A stretch of 64,000 nucleotides of DNA from Cupriavidus sp. Lineage in GTDB: Bacteria > Pseudomonadota > Gammaproteobacteria > Burkholderiales > Burkholderiaceae. Position numbers and translations under genes: made by a program. This document shows, piece after piece, positions 54,622-63,532 of the stretch. The DNA is taken from NCBI GenBank assembly GCA_031180665.1, contig JAPSLP010000011.1, positions 1 to 64,000 of the forward strand. Reading direction: 5' to 3'. Within the stretch, counting starts at the first letter, position 1, and each line of letters opens with the position of its first letter. Below the pieces are notes generated by a model. That model saw only the letters and a program-made list of their open reading frames with translations, did not search any database and had not been told where the DNA came from.

Positions 54622-55347
54622 ATGCGAGTCGGTCTGTTCGTCACCTGTCTGGTGGACCTGATGCGGCCTGAGATCGGCTTTTCGGTGCTCAAGCTGCTCG
54701 AGAAGGCCGGCTACGAGGTCATGGTCCCCGAGGCCCAGACCTGCTGCGGCCAGCCGGCCTACAACTCCGGCGAGCGCGCGGCCTCGCGCGACCTGGCGGA
54801 GAAATTCCTGCGCGAGTTCGAGATGTTCGACTACGTGGTGGTGCCGTCGGGCTCCTGCGGCGGCATGATCCTGCATCACTACGGCGACCTGCTGCGCAAC
54901 GATCCCGAACTGAACGGCCGCTACGAGACCCTGCGCGCGCGCGTCTACGAGCTGACCGATTTCCTGGTGAACGTGGCCCGCATCGACACGCTGGACAGCG
55001 GCTTCTCCGGCCACGTGACCTACCACGACTCCTGCTCCGGCCTGCGCGAGCTCGGCGTCAAGCAGCAGCCGCGCGCCTTGCTCGGCAAGCTGCCCGGCGT
55101 GCAACTGACCGAGATGAAGGACTGCGAGGCCTGCTGCGGTTTCGGCGGGACCTTCTCGGTCAAGTACGGCGATATCTCGACCGCGATCGTCGACGAGAAG
55201 TGCGCCAATATTGCAGCCAGCGGCGCCGACGCGGTGGTGCTCGGCGATCTTGGCTGCATCCTCAATATCGAAGGCCGCCTGCGCCGGACCGGCGATACGC
55301 GCACCCGCGTGCTGCATATCGCCCAGGTCCTGGCCGGCGACGCCTGA
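54622..55347 (+). CDS. lutA: Lactate utilisation protein A (Fe-S, CCG domains)
   Basis: An iron-sulfur subunit of the LutABC-type L-lactate dehydrogenase (YkgE homologue), 241 residues. It has two cysteine-rich CCG domains: VPEAQTCCGQPAYNSGE near residue 35, and FGG-type DCEACCGFGGTFSVKYGD near 170, with additional GSCGGM and YHDSCSGLRELG. The GTAAGGAA lies 7 bp before the ATG. lutB follows after 38 bp. Confidence 0.93.
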   Translation: MRVGLFVTCLVDLMRPEIGFSVLKLLEKAGYEVMVPEAQTCCGQPAYNSGERAASRDLAEKFLREFEMFDYVVVPSGSCGGMILHHYGDLLRNDPELNGRYETLRARVYELTDFLVNVARIDTLDSGFSGHVTYHDSCSGLRELGVKQQPRALLGKLPGVQLTEMKDCEACCGFGGTFSVKYGDISTAIVDEKCANIAASGADAVVLGDLGCILNIEGRLRRTGDTRTRVLHIAQVLAGDA

Positions 55348-55385
55348 TTCCCATCGAGCGCGCTCCGCGCAAGAGGCCCCCACGC

Positions 55386-56798
55386 ATGCAAGTGCACAGC
55401 ATGGAATTCAAGGCGCGCGCCGGCCAGAAGCTGGCCGACCAGCGCCTGCAGCAGAACCTGAAGAAGCTGTCGACCAAGTTCGTCACTGCGCGCGCCGCGG
55501 CGATCGAGGACATCGATTTCGCCGCCACGCGCGAGGCGCTGAAGGAGCGCCGCGACCGCGCCCTGGCCAACCTGGACGTCTGGCTGGCCACCTTCGAGGA
55601 GAACGCCAGGCGCCGCGGCGCCACCGTGCTGTTCGCGGAGACGACGGCCGACGCGGCACGGCTGGTCGGCGAGATTGCGCAGCGCCACGGCGTGCGCAAG
55701 GTCATCAAGAGCAAGTCGATGGTGACCGAGGAAATGCGGCTCAACGAGGTGCTCGGCGAGCTGGGCGTGCAGAGCATCGAGACCGATCTCGGCGAGTACA
55801 TCCTGCAGATCAACGACGCCGAGCCGCCGTCGCACATCATCGCGCCCGTGGTGCACAAGGACAAGGACGAGATCGCCGATCTGTTCGCCAGGGTCCACCA
55901 GAAGCCGCGGCTGAACGAGATCCCCGACATGACGCGCGAAGCCCGCGAGGTGCTGCGCCCCGAGTTCCTGTCGGCCGATATGGGTGTGACCGGCGGTAAC
56001 TTCCTGGTCGCGGAAACCGGCTCGGTCGCGGTGGTGACCAACGAGGGCAACGAGGGCATGTGCACCGTGATGCCGCGTGTGCATGTCGCCGTCACCGGCA
56101 TCGAGAAGGTGTTGCCGACGCTGGAGGACCTGGCCACCGTGATGCGGCTGCTGCCGCGCTCGGCCACCGGCCAGGCGATCTCGAATTACTTCTCGTTGCT
56201 GACCGGTCCGCGCGCGCCAGGCGAGCAGGACGGTCCCGAGCATATGTATTTCGTGCTGGTCGATGGCGGCCGTACCGGCCTGATCGGCGGCGACTTCCAG
56301 GAGATGCTGCGCTGCATCCGCTGCGGCGCGTGCATGAACCACTGCCCGGTCTATCAGAAGATCGGCGGCCATGCTTATGGCTGGGTCTATCCGGGGCCGA
56401 TGGGCAGCGTGCTGACACCCAGCTACGTGGGCCTGGGCAATGCCATCGACCTGCCGCAGGCGGCGACGCTGTGCGGCGAGTGCAACCGCGTCTGCCCGGC
56501 GTCGATCCCGCTGTCGGACCTGCTGCGCAAGCTGCGCGAGAAGCAGATGGAGCGTGGTATGCGGCCCTGGCAGGAGCGCTGGGCGCTGCGCGCCTGGGGC
56601 TATATGGCCAGGCGGCCCGGCCTGTACGCGCTGGCCACGCGGCTGGGGGCCAGCGTGCTGGCACGCATGGGCCGCAACGACGGGCGCATCGGCAAGCTGC
56701 CGCTGGGCGGCCGCGGCTGGACCGATACGCGGGACATGCCGGCCCCGAGCGGCCGTACCTTCCGCGACCTCTACAAGGAAAGGAGGGCGAAGGCATGA
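55386..56798 (+). CDS. lutB: Lactate utilisation protein B (Fe-S, LUD domain)
   Basis: Second iron-sulfur subunit of the lactate-oxidising complex (YkgF homologue), 470 residues. The N-terminal LUD domain spans about 60-290 (KSKSMVTEEMRLNEVLGELG, VTGGNFLVAETGSVAVVTNEGN). A pair of [4Fe-4S] motifs follows: CIRCGACMNHCPVY near 313 and CGECNRVCPASIP near 365. The C-terminus is the DUF3390-like tail. Start MQVHSMEFKARAG; the frame opens earlier but overlaps lutA. The next gene starts inside its stop. Confidence 0.93.
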   Translation: MQVHSMEFKARAGQKLADQRLQQNLKKLSTKFVTARAAAIEDIDFAATREALKERRDRALANLDVWLATFEENARRRGATVLFAETTADAARLVGEIAQRHGVRKVIKSKSMVTEEMRLNEVLGELGVQSIETDLGEYILQINDAEPPSHIIAPVVHKDKDEIADLFARVHQKPRLNEIPDMTREAREVLRPEFLSADMGVTGGNFLVAETGSVAVVTNEGNEGMCTVMPRVHVAVTGIEKVLPTLEDLATVMRLLPRSATGQAISNYFSLLTGPRAPGEQDGPEHMYFVLVDGGRTGLIGGDFQEMLRCIRCGACMNHCPVYQKIGGHAYGWVYPGPMGSVLTPSYVGLGNAIDLPQAATLCGECNRVCPASIPLSDLLRKLREKQMERGMRPWQERWALRAWGYMARRPGLYALATRLGASVLARMGRNDGRIGKLPLGGRGWTDTRDMPAPSGRTFRDLYKERRAKA

Positions 56799-57091
56799 GC
56801 GATCCGGCGACTATCGATCCGGCGAATCGACCCAACCAGGCACCCCTGGCCGCCATGCGCGAGGCGCTGGACCGCCATCGCGCCGGGGCATTGCCCGCCG
56901 ACGGCCTGGTACGCGCCTGGCGCGAACAGGCCGCGGCCCTGACGCTGCCGCCGGTGTTCGGCCAGGCGATGGAGGAACTGCTGCGTCGACTCGAGATGTC
57001 GGCGGTCTTCGCGCAGGACAGCTGCTCCTTTTCCAGCACCGCGGTGACGGACCAGCTGGAGCGCTGGCTGGCGAAAGCGGCGACCGCCTGA
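56795..57091 (+). CDS. 98-residue unknown protein coupled to lutB
   Basis: The ATG overlaps the lutB stop by 4 bp, with AGGAGGG 6 bp before it, so translation is coupled. The protein is helical and acidic, with PPVFGQAMEELLRRLEMSAV followed by FAQDSCSFSSTAV, a segment that looks conserved and includes one cysteine. It is not LutC: it is less than half the LutC length and has no LUD domain. It occupies the usual lutC position. The function is unknown; a partner or assembly role for LutAB is inference. A CCCCGGC/GCCGGGG hairpin follows. Confidence 0.75.
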   Translation: MSDPATIDPANRPNQAPLAAMREALDRHRAGALPADGLVRAWREQAAALTLPPVFGQAMEELLRRLEMSAVFAQDSCSFSSTAVTDQLERWLAKAATA

Positions 57092-57152
57092 GCCGGCCAC
57101 TGAAACAAGGCACCCCGGCGTTGCCGGGGCTCGTCTGCCGATAACCCGCGCC

Positions 57153-57222
57153 GTCCCCGCGAATGCGGGGAACCAGTGGCCTTGAAGACGCCGGATTCGC
57201 GCTTTCGCGGGAACGACATGAA
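57153..57222. repeat. REP-like palindromic repeat pair
   Basis: CCCCGC-GAAT-GCGGGG (57155-57170) and TTCGCGC-TTTC-GCGGGAA (57196-57213), separated by AACCAGTGGCCTTGAAGACGC-type sequence. Read on the minus strand the unit resembles the common betaproteobacterial intergenic repeats built on TTCCCGCGAAAGCGGGAA. Only one copy was noticed in this window. Confidence 0.6.
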
Positions 57223-57250
57223 GGATGCCGAGGCGTTGGCGCGTGACGAA

Positions 57251-58045
57251 TCAGCCCAGCAGCAGCGCGTCGTCGTCCAGTTGCTCGTGCCGGCTGCGCT
57301 CGAACATGCGCAGCAGGTCCGGCACGTCCAGGCCCTTGCGTTCCTCGCCCGAGACGTCGAGCACCACCTGTCCCTGATGCAGCATCACGGTGCGCTGACC
57401 GTAGTCGAGCGCCTGGCGCATGCTGTGGGTCACCATCATCGTGGTCAGCTTGTTTTCCTCGACGATGCGGGCCGTCAGCTCGAGCACGAAGGCCGCGGTC
57501 TTCGGGTCCAGCGCGGCCGTGTGTTCGTCCAGCAGCAGGATGCGCGAGGGCTGCAGCGACGCCATCAGCAGGCTGACCGCCTGGCGCTGGCCGCCGGACA
57601 GCAGGCCGATGCGGTCGGTCAGGCGGTTCTCCAACCCCAGGTTCAGCAGCCGCAGCTTGTCGCGGAACAGCTCGCGCGACGACCGGTTCAGGGCCGGGCG
57701 AAAGCCCCGGCGCGAACCGCGCGCCATCGCCAGCGCCATGTTTTCCTCGATCGTCAGCGCTTCGCAGGTGCCCGCCATCGGGTCCTGGAACACGCGGGCG
57801 ACCAGCGGCGCGCGGTCCCACGCCGGCTTGCGCGTGACGTCGTTGCCGTCGATCGTGATGGTGCCGGCGTCGACCATGTGGTCGCCGCTGATGGCGTTCA
57901 GGAAGGTTGACTTGCCGGCGCCGTTCGAGCCGATCACGGCGACGAACTGGCCCGACGGAATCTCCAGGCTCAGGCCGCGCAGCGCGCGCGTCTCGATCGG
58001 CGTGCCGGGGTTGAAGGTCAGCTTCAGGTCTTGTGCGCGCAGCAT
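57251..58045 (-). CDS. ABC transporter ATP-binding protein
   Basis: Cytoplasmic ATPase of 264 residues driving an importer. Walker A is GSNGAGKSTF, the Q-loop lies near VFQDPMAG, the signature is LLSGGQRQAVSLL, Walker B is ILLLDEHTAALDP and the switch His is in MVTHSMRQAL. GGAGG lies 5 bp before the ATG. The permease gene ends one base before this start. Together with the permease and binding protein it forms the set found with ABC_sub_bind receptors. Confidence 0.92.
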   Translation of the reverse strand: MLRAQDLKLTFNPGTPIETRALRGLSLEIPSGQFVAVIGSNGAGKSTFLNAISGDHMVDAGTITIDGNDVTRKPAWDRAPLVARVFQDPMAGTCEALTIEENMALAMARGSRRGFRPALNRSSRELFRDKLRLLNLGLENRLTDRIGLLSGGQRQAVSLLMASLQPSRILLLDEHTAALDPKTAAFVLELTARIVEENKLTTMMVTHSMRQALDYGQRTVMLHQGQVVLDVSGEERKGLDVPDLLRMFERSRHEQLDDDALLLG

Positions 58046-58046
58046 G

Positions 58047-58943
58047 TCAGCCTCCATTCGCCTTGCGGCCGAACAGCTTCTTGCGCGTGGCCGGCAGCAC
58101 CAGCGCGACCGTCACCAGCAGCGCGGTGACCAGGTTCAGGTCCTGTGCCTTCAGGCCGATGAAATCGCTGTTGAGCGCCAGCGCGATGAAGAAGCGGTAC
58201 AGGATCGCGCCGAGCACCACGGCCAGCGTCGTCAGCACCAGCCGGCGAGCCGGCAGGATGGTCTCGCCGATGATCACCGCGGCCAGGCCGATCACGATGG
58301 TGCCGATGCCCATCGAGATGTCCGAGCCGCCCTGGGTCTGCGCAAACAGCGCGCCGGCCAGCGCGACCAGCGCGTTGGACAGCGCCATGCCGGCCAGCGT
58401 GGCGCGGCCGGTGGCGATGCCCTGCGCGCGCGCCATGCGCGGATTGGCGCCGGTCGCCCGCATCGCCAGTCCGAGCTGCGACGAGAAGAACCAGTCCAGG
58501 CCCAGCTTGGCCACGATCACGATCACCACCAGCACCAGCGGGCGCAGCATGAAGTCGGGCAGCCATTCGGGCTGCAGCACCGTGAACATCGTCGGTTCGG
58601 TGATCAAAGGCACATTGGGCCGGCCCATGATGCGCAGGTTGATCGAGTACAGCGCGATCATCATCAGGATCGAGGCCAGCAGGTCCATGATCTTGAGCCG
58701 GACATTGAGCCAGCCGGTGATCAGGCCCGCGATCGCGCCCGCGACGATGGCCAGCGCCGTGGCGAGGAACGGGTCCTGGCCCATGGCGATCAGCGTGGCC
58801 GCGACGGCGCCGCCCAGCGGAAAGCTGCCATCGACGGTCAGATCGGGGAAATTGAGGATGCGGAAGGAGATCAGCACCCCGAGGGCAACGAGGCTGAAGA
58901 TCAGGCCGATCTCCAGCGCGCCCAGAAGGGAGAAGAGGGACAT
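58047..58943 (-). CDS. ABC transporter permease
   Basis: An inner-membrane permease of 298 residues with about eight to nine hydrophobic helices of the BPD_transp_2 (LivH/RbsC-like) type. The start MSLFSLLGALEIGLIFSLVA is followed by GVLISFRILNFPDLTVDGSF, a conserved segment in this subgroup, and VLGAILYRFFIALALNSDFI near the end. It lies between the receptor and ATPase genes on the same strand, 199 bp from the receptor. Confidence 0.9.
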   Translation of the reverse strand: MSLFSLLGALEIGLIFSLVALGVLISFRILNFPDLTVDGSFPLGGAVAATLIAMGQDPFLATALAIVAGAIAGLITGWLNVRLKIMDLLASILMMIALYSINLRIMGRPNVPLITEPTMFTVLQPEWLPDFMLRPLVLVVIVIVAKLGLDWFFSSQLGLAMRATGANPRMARAQGIATGRATLAGMALSNALVALAGALFAQTQGGSDISMGIGTIVIGLAAVIIGETILPARRLVLTTLAVVLGAILYRFFIALALNSDFIGLKAQDLNLVTALLVTVALVLPATRKKLFGRKANGG

Positions 58944-59142
58944 GGTGAATCCTGTTGCGGTATGCGCGCCCGCCGGTGGCCGGGCGTGCTGACTGGCGCG
59001 GCTGCCGCCGGCGGATCACGCGCCTGGGCGGGCCGCAGGCTGCAACCAGCGGCGTCGGCGCGCGACCCGGTAGGGCGTGGCGCCGGCCAACCGCCCGCTG
59101 CGCGGCGTGCCGGCAGCAGGGCGGCGGGTCGTCATTGCATCA

Positions 59143-60114
59143 TTACTTGATGACTTGCTTGGCTTCCTTGATCAGGTCCTGCGACAGCGTCACGCCTTGC
59201 TTCTCGGCGGCGGTCGTGTTGACGAACAGCTCCAGCTTGTCGCTGGTCTCGGACGGGATCGCGCCCGGCTTCTCGCCCTTCAGGATGCGCACGACGATCT
59301 TGCCGGTCTGCACGCCCAGGTCGCCGTAGTTGATGCCCAGCGCCGCGATCGCGCCGCGCTTGACGCTGTCGGTGTCGGCGGCCACCAGCGGCACCTTCGA
59401 TTCGTTGGCGACCTTGACCAGCGCCTCGTAGGCCGACACCACGTTGTTGTCGGTATTCGTGTAGATCACGTCGACCTTGCCGACCAGGCTCTTGGCGGCC
59501 GGGCCGATATCGACGGTACGCGGCGCGGCGGCTTCCTTCAGCGTCAGGCCTTCCTTGGCCAGCAGCGTCTTCAGTTCCTTGACCACCACGACCGAGTTGG
59601 CCTCGCCCGGGTTGTAGACCATGCCGACGGTCTTGGCCTTGGGCACCACGCGCTTGATCAGCGCGACCTGCTTGTCCAGCGGCAGCTTGTCGGACACGCC
59701 GGTCACATTGGTGCCGCTGGCTTGCCAGCCCTTGACCAGCTGCGCAGCAACCGGATCGGTGACGCCGGAGTACACCACCGGCACGGTCTTGGTCGACGCG
59801 ACCACGGCCTGCGCGGCCGGCGTCGCGATGGCGACGATCGCATTGGGCTGGTCGCCGACGAACTTGCGGGCGATCTGCGCGGCGGTGCCGGTATTGCCCT
59901 GCGCGCTCTGGTATTCCCACTTCAGGTTCTTGTCGGCGTCGTAGCCGGCCGACTTCAGTTCGGCGCGCACGCCGTCGCGGATCGCGTCCAGCGCGGGGTG
60001 ATCGACGATCGAGAGCACCTTGACGGTCTGCGCGTTCACTGCGCCGCCGTGCAGCAGGGCCAGCGCGACGGCGCAGGCGAGCAAGGTCTTGGTCGAAGTT
60101 TTCAGCATGGACAT
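59143..60114 (-). CDS. ABC transporter substrate-binding protein (ABC_sub_bind)
   Basis: A periplasmic receptor of 323 residues. The signal peptide is about residues 1-28 (TKTLLACAVALALLHGGAVN, cleavage before QTVKV). The fold is that of the ABC_sub_bind/TrpX-like family: VKVLSIVDHPALDAIRDGVR, ATPAAQAVVASTKTVPVVYSG, KTVGMVYNPGEANSVVVVKEL, and VDVIYTNTDNNVVSAYEAL. Such systems often take up tryptophan or tyrosine; the ligand here cannot be read from the sequence. GGGGAGA lies 8 bp before the ATG. Confidence 0.9.
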   Translation of the reverse strand: MSMLKTSTKTLLACAVALALLHGGAVNAQTVKVLSIVDHPALDAIRDGVRAELKSAGYDADKNLKWEYQSAQGNTGTAAQIARKFVGDQPNAIVAIATPAAQAVVASTKTVPVVYSGVTDPVAAQLVKGWQASGTNVTGVSDKLPLDKQVALIKRVVPKAKTVGMVYNPGEANSVVVVKELKTLLAKEGLTLKEAAAPRTVDIGPAAKSLVGKVDVIYTNTDNNVVSAYEALVKVANESKVPLVAADTDSVKRGAIAALGINYGDLGVQTGKIVVRILKGEKPGAIPSETSDKLELFVNTTAAEKQGVTLSQDLIKEAKQVIK

Positions 60115-60342
60115 GGTCGAATCTCCCCTCGAATATTTGGTTGTGGGTTTCGGTTGGGTCGGCCGCCCCTCTGTCTCGGTGGTCCCAGTGGATCGCCGGC
60201 TGGCGCGCGTGGTTCGCGCACCGCCCGCGGGGGCGGCATCAAGCCCGCGAGGATACCATTTCCCCGGCCCGCGGTGCCCTGTTGCGGCGCGGTGCGGAAC
60301 CCCCACCGAGGTCGGGTTTCCGCGCCGATTCATTGGATGCGG

Positions 60343-60378
60343 GACGGCATCCGTGACGGCATCCGTGACGGCACCCGC
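60343..60378. repeat. Three 12-bp tandem units
   Basis: GACGGCATCCGT, GACGGCATCCGT and GACGGCACCCGC follow each other directly downstream of the aldo/keto reductase gene and touch its stop codon. A short tandem array of unknown meaning, possibly variable between strains. Confidence 0.8.
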
Positions 60379-61436
60379 TATTGCGCCGGATTGTGGATCT
60401 CGGCGTGGATCCGCTCGATGCCGGCGAGCACCGCTTCGGGCAGCTGCACGCCCCAGGCGTCGATGTTCTCCTGCAACTGCGCCAGCGTGGTCGCACCGAT
60501 GATGGTGCTGTGCGCAAACCAGCGCGAGTAGCACCAGGCCAGCGCCAGCGTGGCGGGAGACAGCCCATGCGCGCGCGCCAGCTCGACATAGCGGGCGCTG
60601 GCCGCCAGCGTTTCCGGCCGCATATAGCGCGGGCTCCAGTCCGCCGGGAAGCGCGTCAGGCGGCCCGGCGCCGACGGATCGAAGGTCGGCTGGGCCGCGC
60701 CCGGGCGCAGGTACTTGCCGGTCAGCTGGCCGAAGGCGAGCGGGCTGTAGACCAGCAGGCTGACGCCGGTGCGGTAGCAGGCCTCGTCCAGGCCCTGCTC
60801 GAAGCTGCGATTGACCAAGTTGTAGGGGTTCTGCACGGTGGCGATGCGCGGCAGTCCGTGCAGTTCGGCCTGCTTGACGAATTCGGCGATGCCCCACGGC
60901 GTTTCGTTCGACACGCCGACGTAGCGGATCTTGCCGGCACGCACCAGCTGGGCCATCGCATCGAGCTGCGCGGCGATGCTGGTGCAGGCGCGCTCGCGCG
61001 AAGGATCGAACTGCTTCTGGCCGAAGATCGGCGCGTTGCGGGCCGGCCAGTGGATCTGGTACAGGTCGATGTAGTCGGTCTGCAGGCGCTGGAGCGATGC
61101 GTCGACCGCGGCGCGGATGCTCTGCGGCGTCAGGTCGCCGCCGTTGCGGATCCACGGCATGCGCGCCGGGCCGGCGACCTTGGTGGCCAGCACGATGCGG
61201 TCGCGCGGCTGGCGCTTGAGCCAGCTGCCGACGATCTGCTCGGTGCGGCCGTAGGTCTCGGCGCGCGGCTTGACCGGGTACATCTCCGCGGTATCGATGA
61301 AGTTGATGCCGCGCGAGAGCGCATAGTCCAGCTGCTGGTGGCCTTCGGCCTCGCTGTTCTGTTCGCCGAAGGTCATCGTGCCGAGGCAGATGCGCGAGAC
61401 CTGCAAATCGCTCTGGCCTAGTCGGATCGTTTCCAT
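60378..61436 (-). CDS. tas: Tas-like NADP(H)-dependent aldo/keto reductase
   Basis: A 352-residue reductase with strong similarity to E. coli Tas. Start METIRLGQSDLQVSRICLGT; the catalytic Asp and Tyr lie in NFIDTAEMYPVKPRAETYG, Lys in VLATKVAGPARM, and His in YQIHWPARNAPIFGQ. The motif VGVSNETPWGIAEF is characteristic of this subgroup. Its natural substrate is not known. It is followed on the minus strand by a short 12-bp tandem array and preceded by pyrD. Confidence 0.9.
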   Translation of the reverse strand: METIRLGQSDLQVSRICLGTMTFGEQNSEAEGHQQLDYALSRGINFIDTAEMYPVKPRAETYGRTEQIVGSWLKRQPRDRIVLATKVAGPARMPWIRNGGDLTPQSIRAAVDASLQRLQTDYIDLYQIHWPARNAPIFGQKQFDPSRERACTSIAAQLDAMAQLVRAGKIRYVGVSNETPWGIAEFVKQAELHGLPRIATVQNPYNLVNRSFEQGLDEACYRTGVSLLVYSPLAFGQLTGKYLRPGAAQPTFDPSAPGRLTRFPADWSPRYMRPETLAASARYVELARAHGLSPATLALAWCYSRWFAHSTIIGATTLAQLQENIDAWGVQLPEAVLAGIERIHAEIHNPAQ

Positions 61437-61512
61437 GCGGGTTTCCTCTGAATGGGGCGGGACGAAAAGGACGGGCGCGTCAGTGGTGCGTCGAGCGCGG
61501 AGCCCGCTTCGA

Positions 61513-62547
61513 TCAGGCGCGCAGCGCGGCGGCGCATTCCTTGACCAGCGCCGGACCGCGGTAGATCAGCCCGGTGTAGAGCTGCACCAGCTGCGCGCCC
61601 GCGTCGATCTTGGCGCGCGCCTGCGCGCCGTCGAAGATGCCGCCGACGCCGACGATCGGCAACGCGTCGCCGACCACCGCGCGCAGCGCGCGCACCACCG
61701 CGGTGGAGGCATCGAACACCGGCCGGCCCGACAGGCCGCCGGCTTCCTCGGCATGCGGCAGGCCCTTGACCGCCTCGCGCGAGATCGTCGTGTTGGTGGC
61801 GATCACGCCGTCGATGCGATGGCGTACCAGCGCGTCGCCGATATTGCCGATCTGGTCGGCGTCGAGGTCCGGCGCGATCTTCAGCGCCAGCGGCACGTAC
61901 CGTCGATGCCGGTCGGCCAGCCGCTGCTGCGCGGTCTTCAGCGCCGACAGCAGGCCGTCCAGTTCGCTCGCGCCCTGCAGCTGGCGCAGGTTCTTGGTGT
62001 TCGGCGACGAGATGTTGACGGTGACATAGCTGGCGTGCGGATAGACGCGCTCCAGGCAGTACAGATAGTCGTCGACCGCGCGCTCGATCGGCGTGTCGGC
62101 GTTCTTGCCGATGTTCAGCCCGAGCACGCCGCCCTCGGCCTTCCAGCGCGACGCGTTGACGTTGGCGACGAAGGCGTCGACGCCGCCGTTGTTGAAGCCC
62201 ATCCGGTTGATCAGCGCCTGCGCCTTCGGCAGCCGGAACATGCGCGGGCGCGGATTGCCGGGCTGCGGGCGTGGCGTCACCGTGCCGACCTCGATAAAGC
62301 CGAAGCCGAACGCGGCCAGGCCGTCGATATAGGCGCCGTCCTTGTCCAGGCCGGCCGCGAGTCCGACCGGATTCGGAAAACGCACGCCCATCACGGTGCG
62401 CGGATCGTCGTCGATCCGGTTGCCGAGGCAGCCGGCCAGCCCGAGGCGCTGCGCGCGGCGCAGATTGTCCAGGGTCAGATGGTGGGCGTCCTCGGCGTCC
62501 ATCGAGAACAGGGCGGGACGAAACAGGGGATAGAGCGCGTTGAGCAC
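61513..62547 (-). CDS. pyrD: Dihydroorotate dehydrogenase (quinone), class 2
   Basis: Membrane-associated FMN enzyme of pyrimidine synthesis, oxidising dihydroorotate with quinone. The 344-residue length suits class 2. Motifs: the N-terminal membrane helix [52 protein letters not shown] with the catalytic Ser, NTTISREAV and [11 protein letters not shown]. The start is taken as the GTG that gives the family N-terminus; upstream in-frame ATGs would add 30 or more Pro/Arg-rich residues encoded by imperfect GGGAATCGGGC repeats. bpt and aat lie upstream on the same strand. Confidence 0.94.
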   Translation of the reverse strand: MLNALYPLFRPALFSMDAEDAHHLTLDNLRRAQRLGLAGCLGNRIDDDPRTVMGVRFPNPVGLAAGLDKDGAYIDGLAAFGFGFIEVGTVTPRPQPGNPRPRMFRLPKAQALINRMGFNNGGVDAFVANVNASRWKAEGGVLGLNIGKNADTPIERAVDDYLYCLERVYPHASYVTVNISSPNTKNLRQLQGASELDGLLSALKTAQQRLADRHRRYVPLALKIAPDLDADQIGNIGDALVRHRIDGVIATNTTISREAVKGLPHAEEAGGLSGRPVFDASTAVVRALRAVVGDALPIVGVGGIFDGAQARAKIDAGAQLVQLYTGLIYRGPALVKECAAALRA

Positions 62548-62733
62548 GGCGGAAATCGGGCAGGGAATCGGGCGGGGAATCGGAGACCGGGCGACCACGG
62601 GCGACCAATCGGAGAGCGGCGGGGCGGTACCGGACATGCGCCGCGGGCGGATCGCGGCGCGGTCAGGGCGATATTGTAACGGCAGCGGCGCCTGGGGCAC
62701 CGGCGACCGGCCGGCGCGCGGCCGGACGCGGGA

Positions 62734-63486
62734 TCAGGCGGCCTCGGACTCGAACGGCCGCCACTGATTGCCGACCAGCACCTGCAACGGCTGGAAGCGC
62801 GCCTTGTAGGCCATCTTGCGGCTGTTGGCGATCCAGTAGCCGAGGTACAGGTGGGGCAGGCCCAGCTCGCGGGTCTGCTCGATCTGCCACAGGATGTTGT
62901 AGGTGCCGTAGCTGGTCTTGGGCTGCAGCGGATCGTAGAAGGTGTAGACCGACGACAGGCCGTCGTCGAGCACGTCGATCATGCTGACCATCCGCAGCTT
63001 GCCCGGCTCGGCGGCGTCGGGCGGATCGCGGAATTCGACCAGCCGCGAATTGACGCGGCTCTGCAGCAGGAACTGCTCGTACTGGTCGCGGCTGTCCTGG
63101 TCCATGCCGCCGCCGGCGTGGCGCATCGACTGGTAGCGCAGGTACAGCGCGTAGTGTTCCTCGACGTAGGTCAGCGGTGCGACCAACGCCTGCAGATGGC
63201 GGTGGCGCTGCCAGGCGCGGCGCTGGCTGCGGTCCGGCTCGAACTGGTCGACCGCCAGCCGGCACGGTGTGCAGGCATGGCAATCGTCGCAATAGGGACG
63301 GTAGGTGAAGACGCCGCTGCGCCGGAAGCCGGCGCGCACCAGGCGCGAATAGACGTCGGCATTGATCAGGTGCGCGGGGGTGGCCACCTGCGAGCGGGCC
63401 ATGCGGCCTTCGAGATAGCTGCAAGCGTAGGGCGCCGTTGCATAGAACTGCAGCGCGGAAAGGGGCAATTCCTTGAGCTTGCTCAT
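62734..63486 (-). CDS. bpt: Aspartate/glutamate leucyltransferase
   Basis: N-end-rule enzyme that adds leucine to proteins with N-terminal Asp or Glu, targeting them to ClpAP. The 250-residue protein shows the arginyltransferase-like fold: [20 protein letters not shown], the cysteine-rich [20 protein letters not shown], and [20 protein letters not shown]. It lies next to aat, the other N-end-rule transferase, a common arrangement in proteobacteria. Confidence 0.94.
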   Translation of the reverse strand: MSKLKELPLSALQFYATAPYACSYLEGRMARSQVATPAHLINADVYSRLVRAGFRRSGVFTYRPYCDDCHACTPCRLAVDQFEPDRSQRRAWQRHRHLQALVAPLTYVEEHYALYLRYQSMRHAGGGMDQDSRDQYEQFLLQSRVNSRLVEFRDPPDAAEPGKLRMVSMIDVLDDGLSSVYTFYDPLQPKTSYGTYNILWQIEQTRELGLPHLYLGYWIANSRKMAYKARFQPLQVLVGNQWRPFESEAA

Positions 63487-63532
63487 GATCGGGTGCTGCC
63501 GTCGGGTGCTGCCGCGGTCGGAGAGCGGGGCG

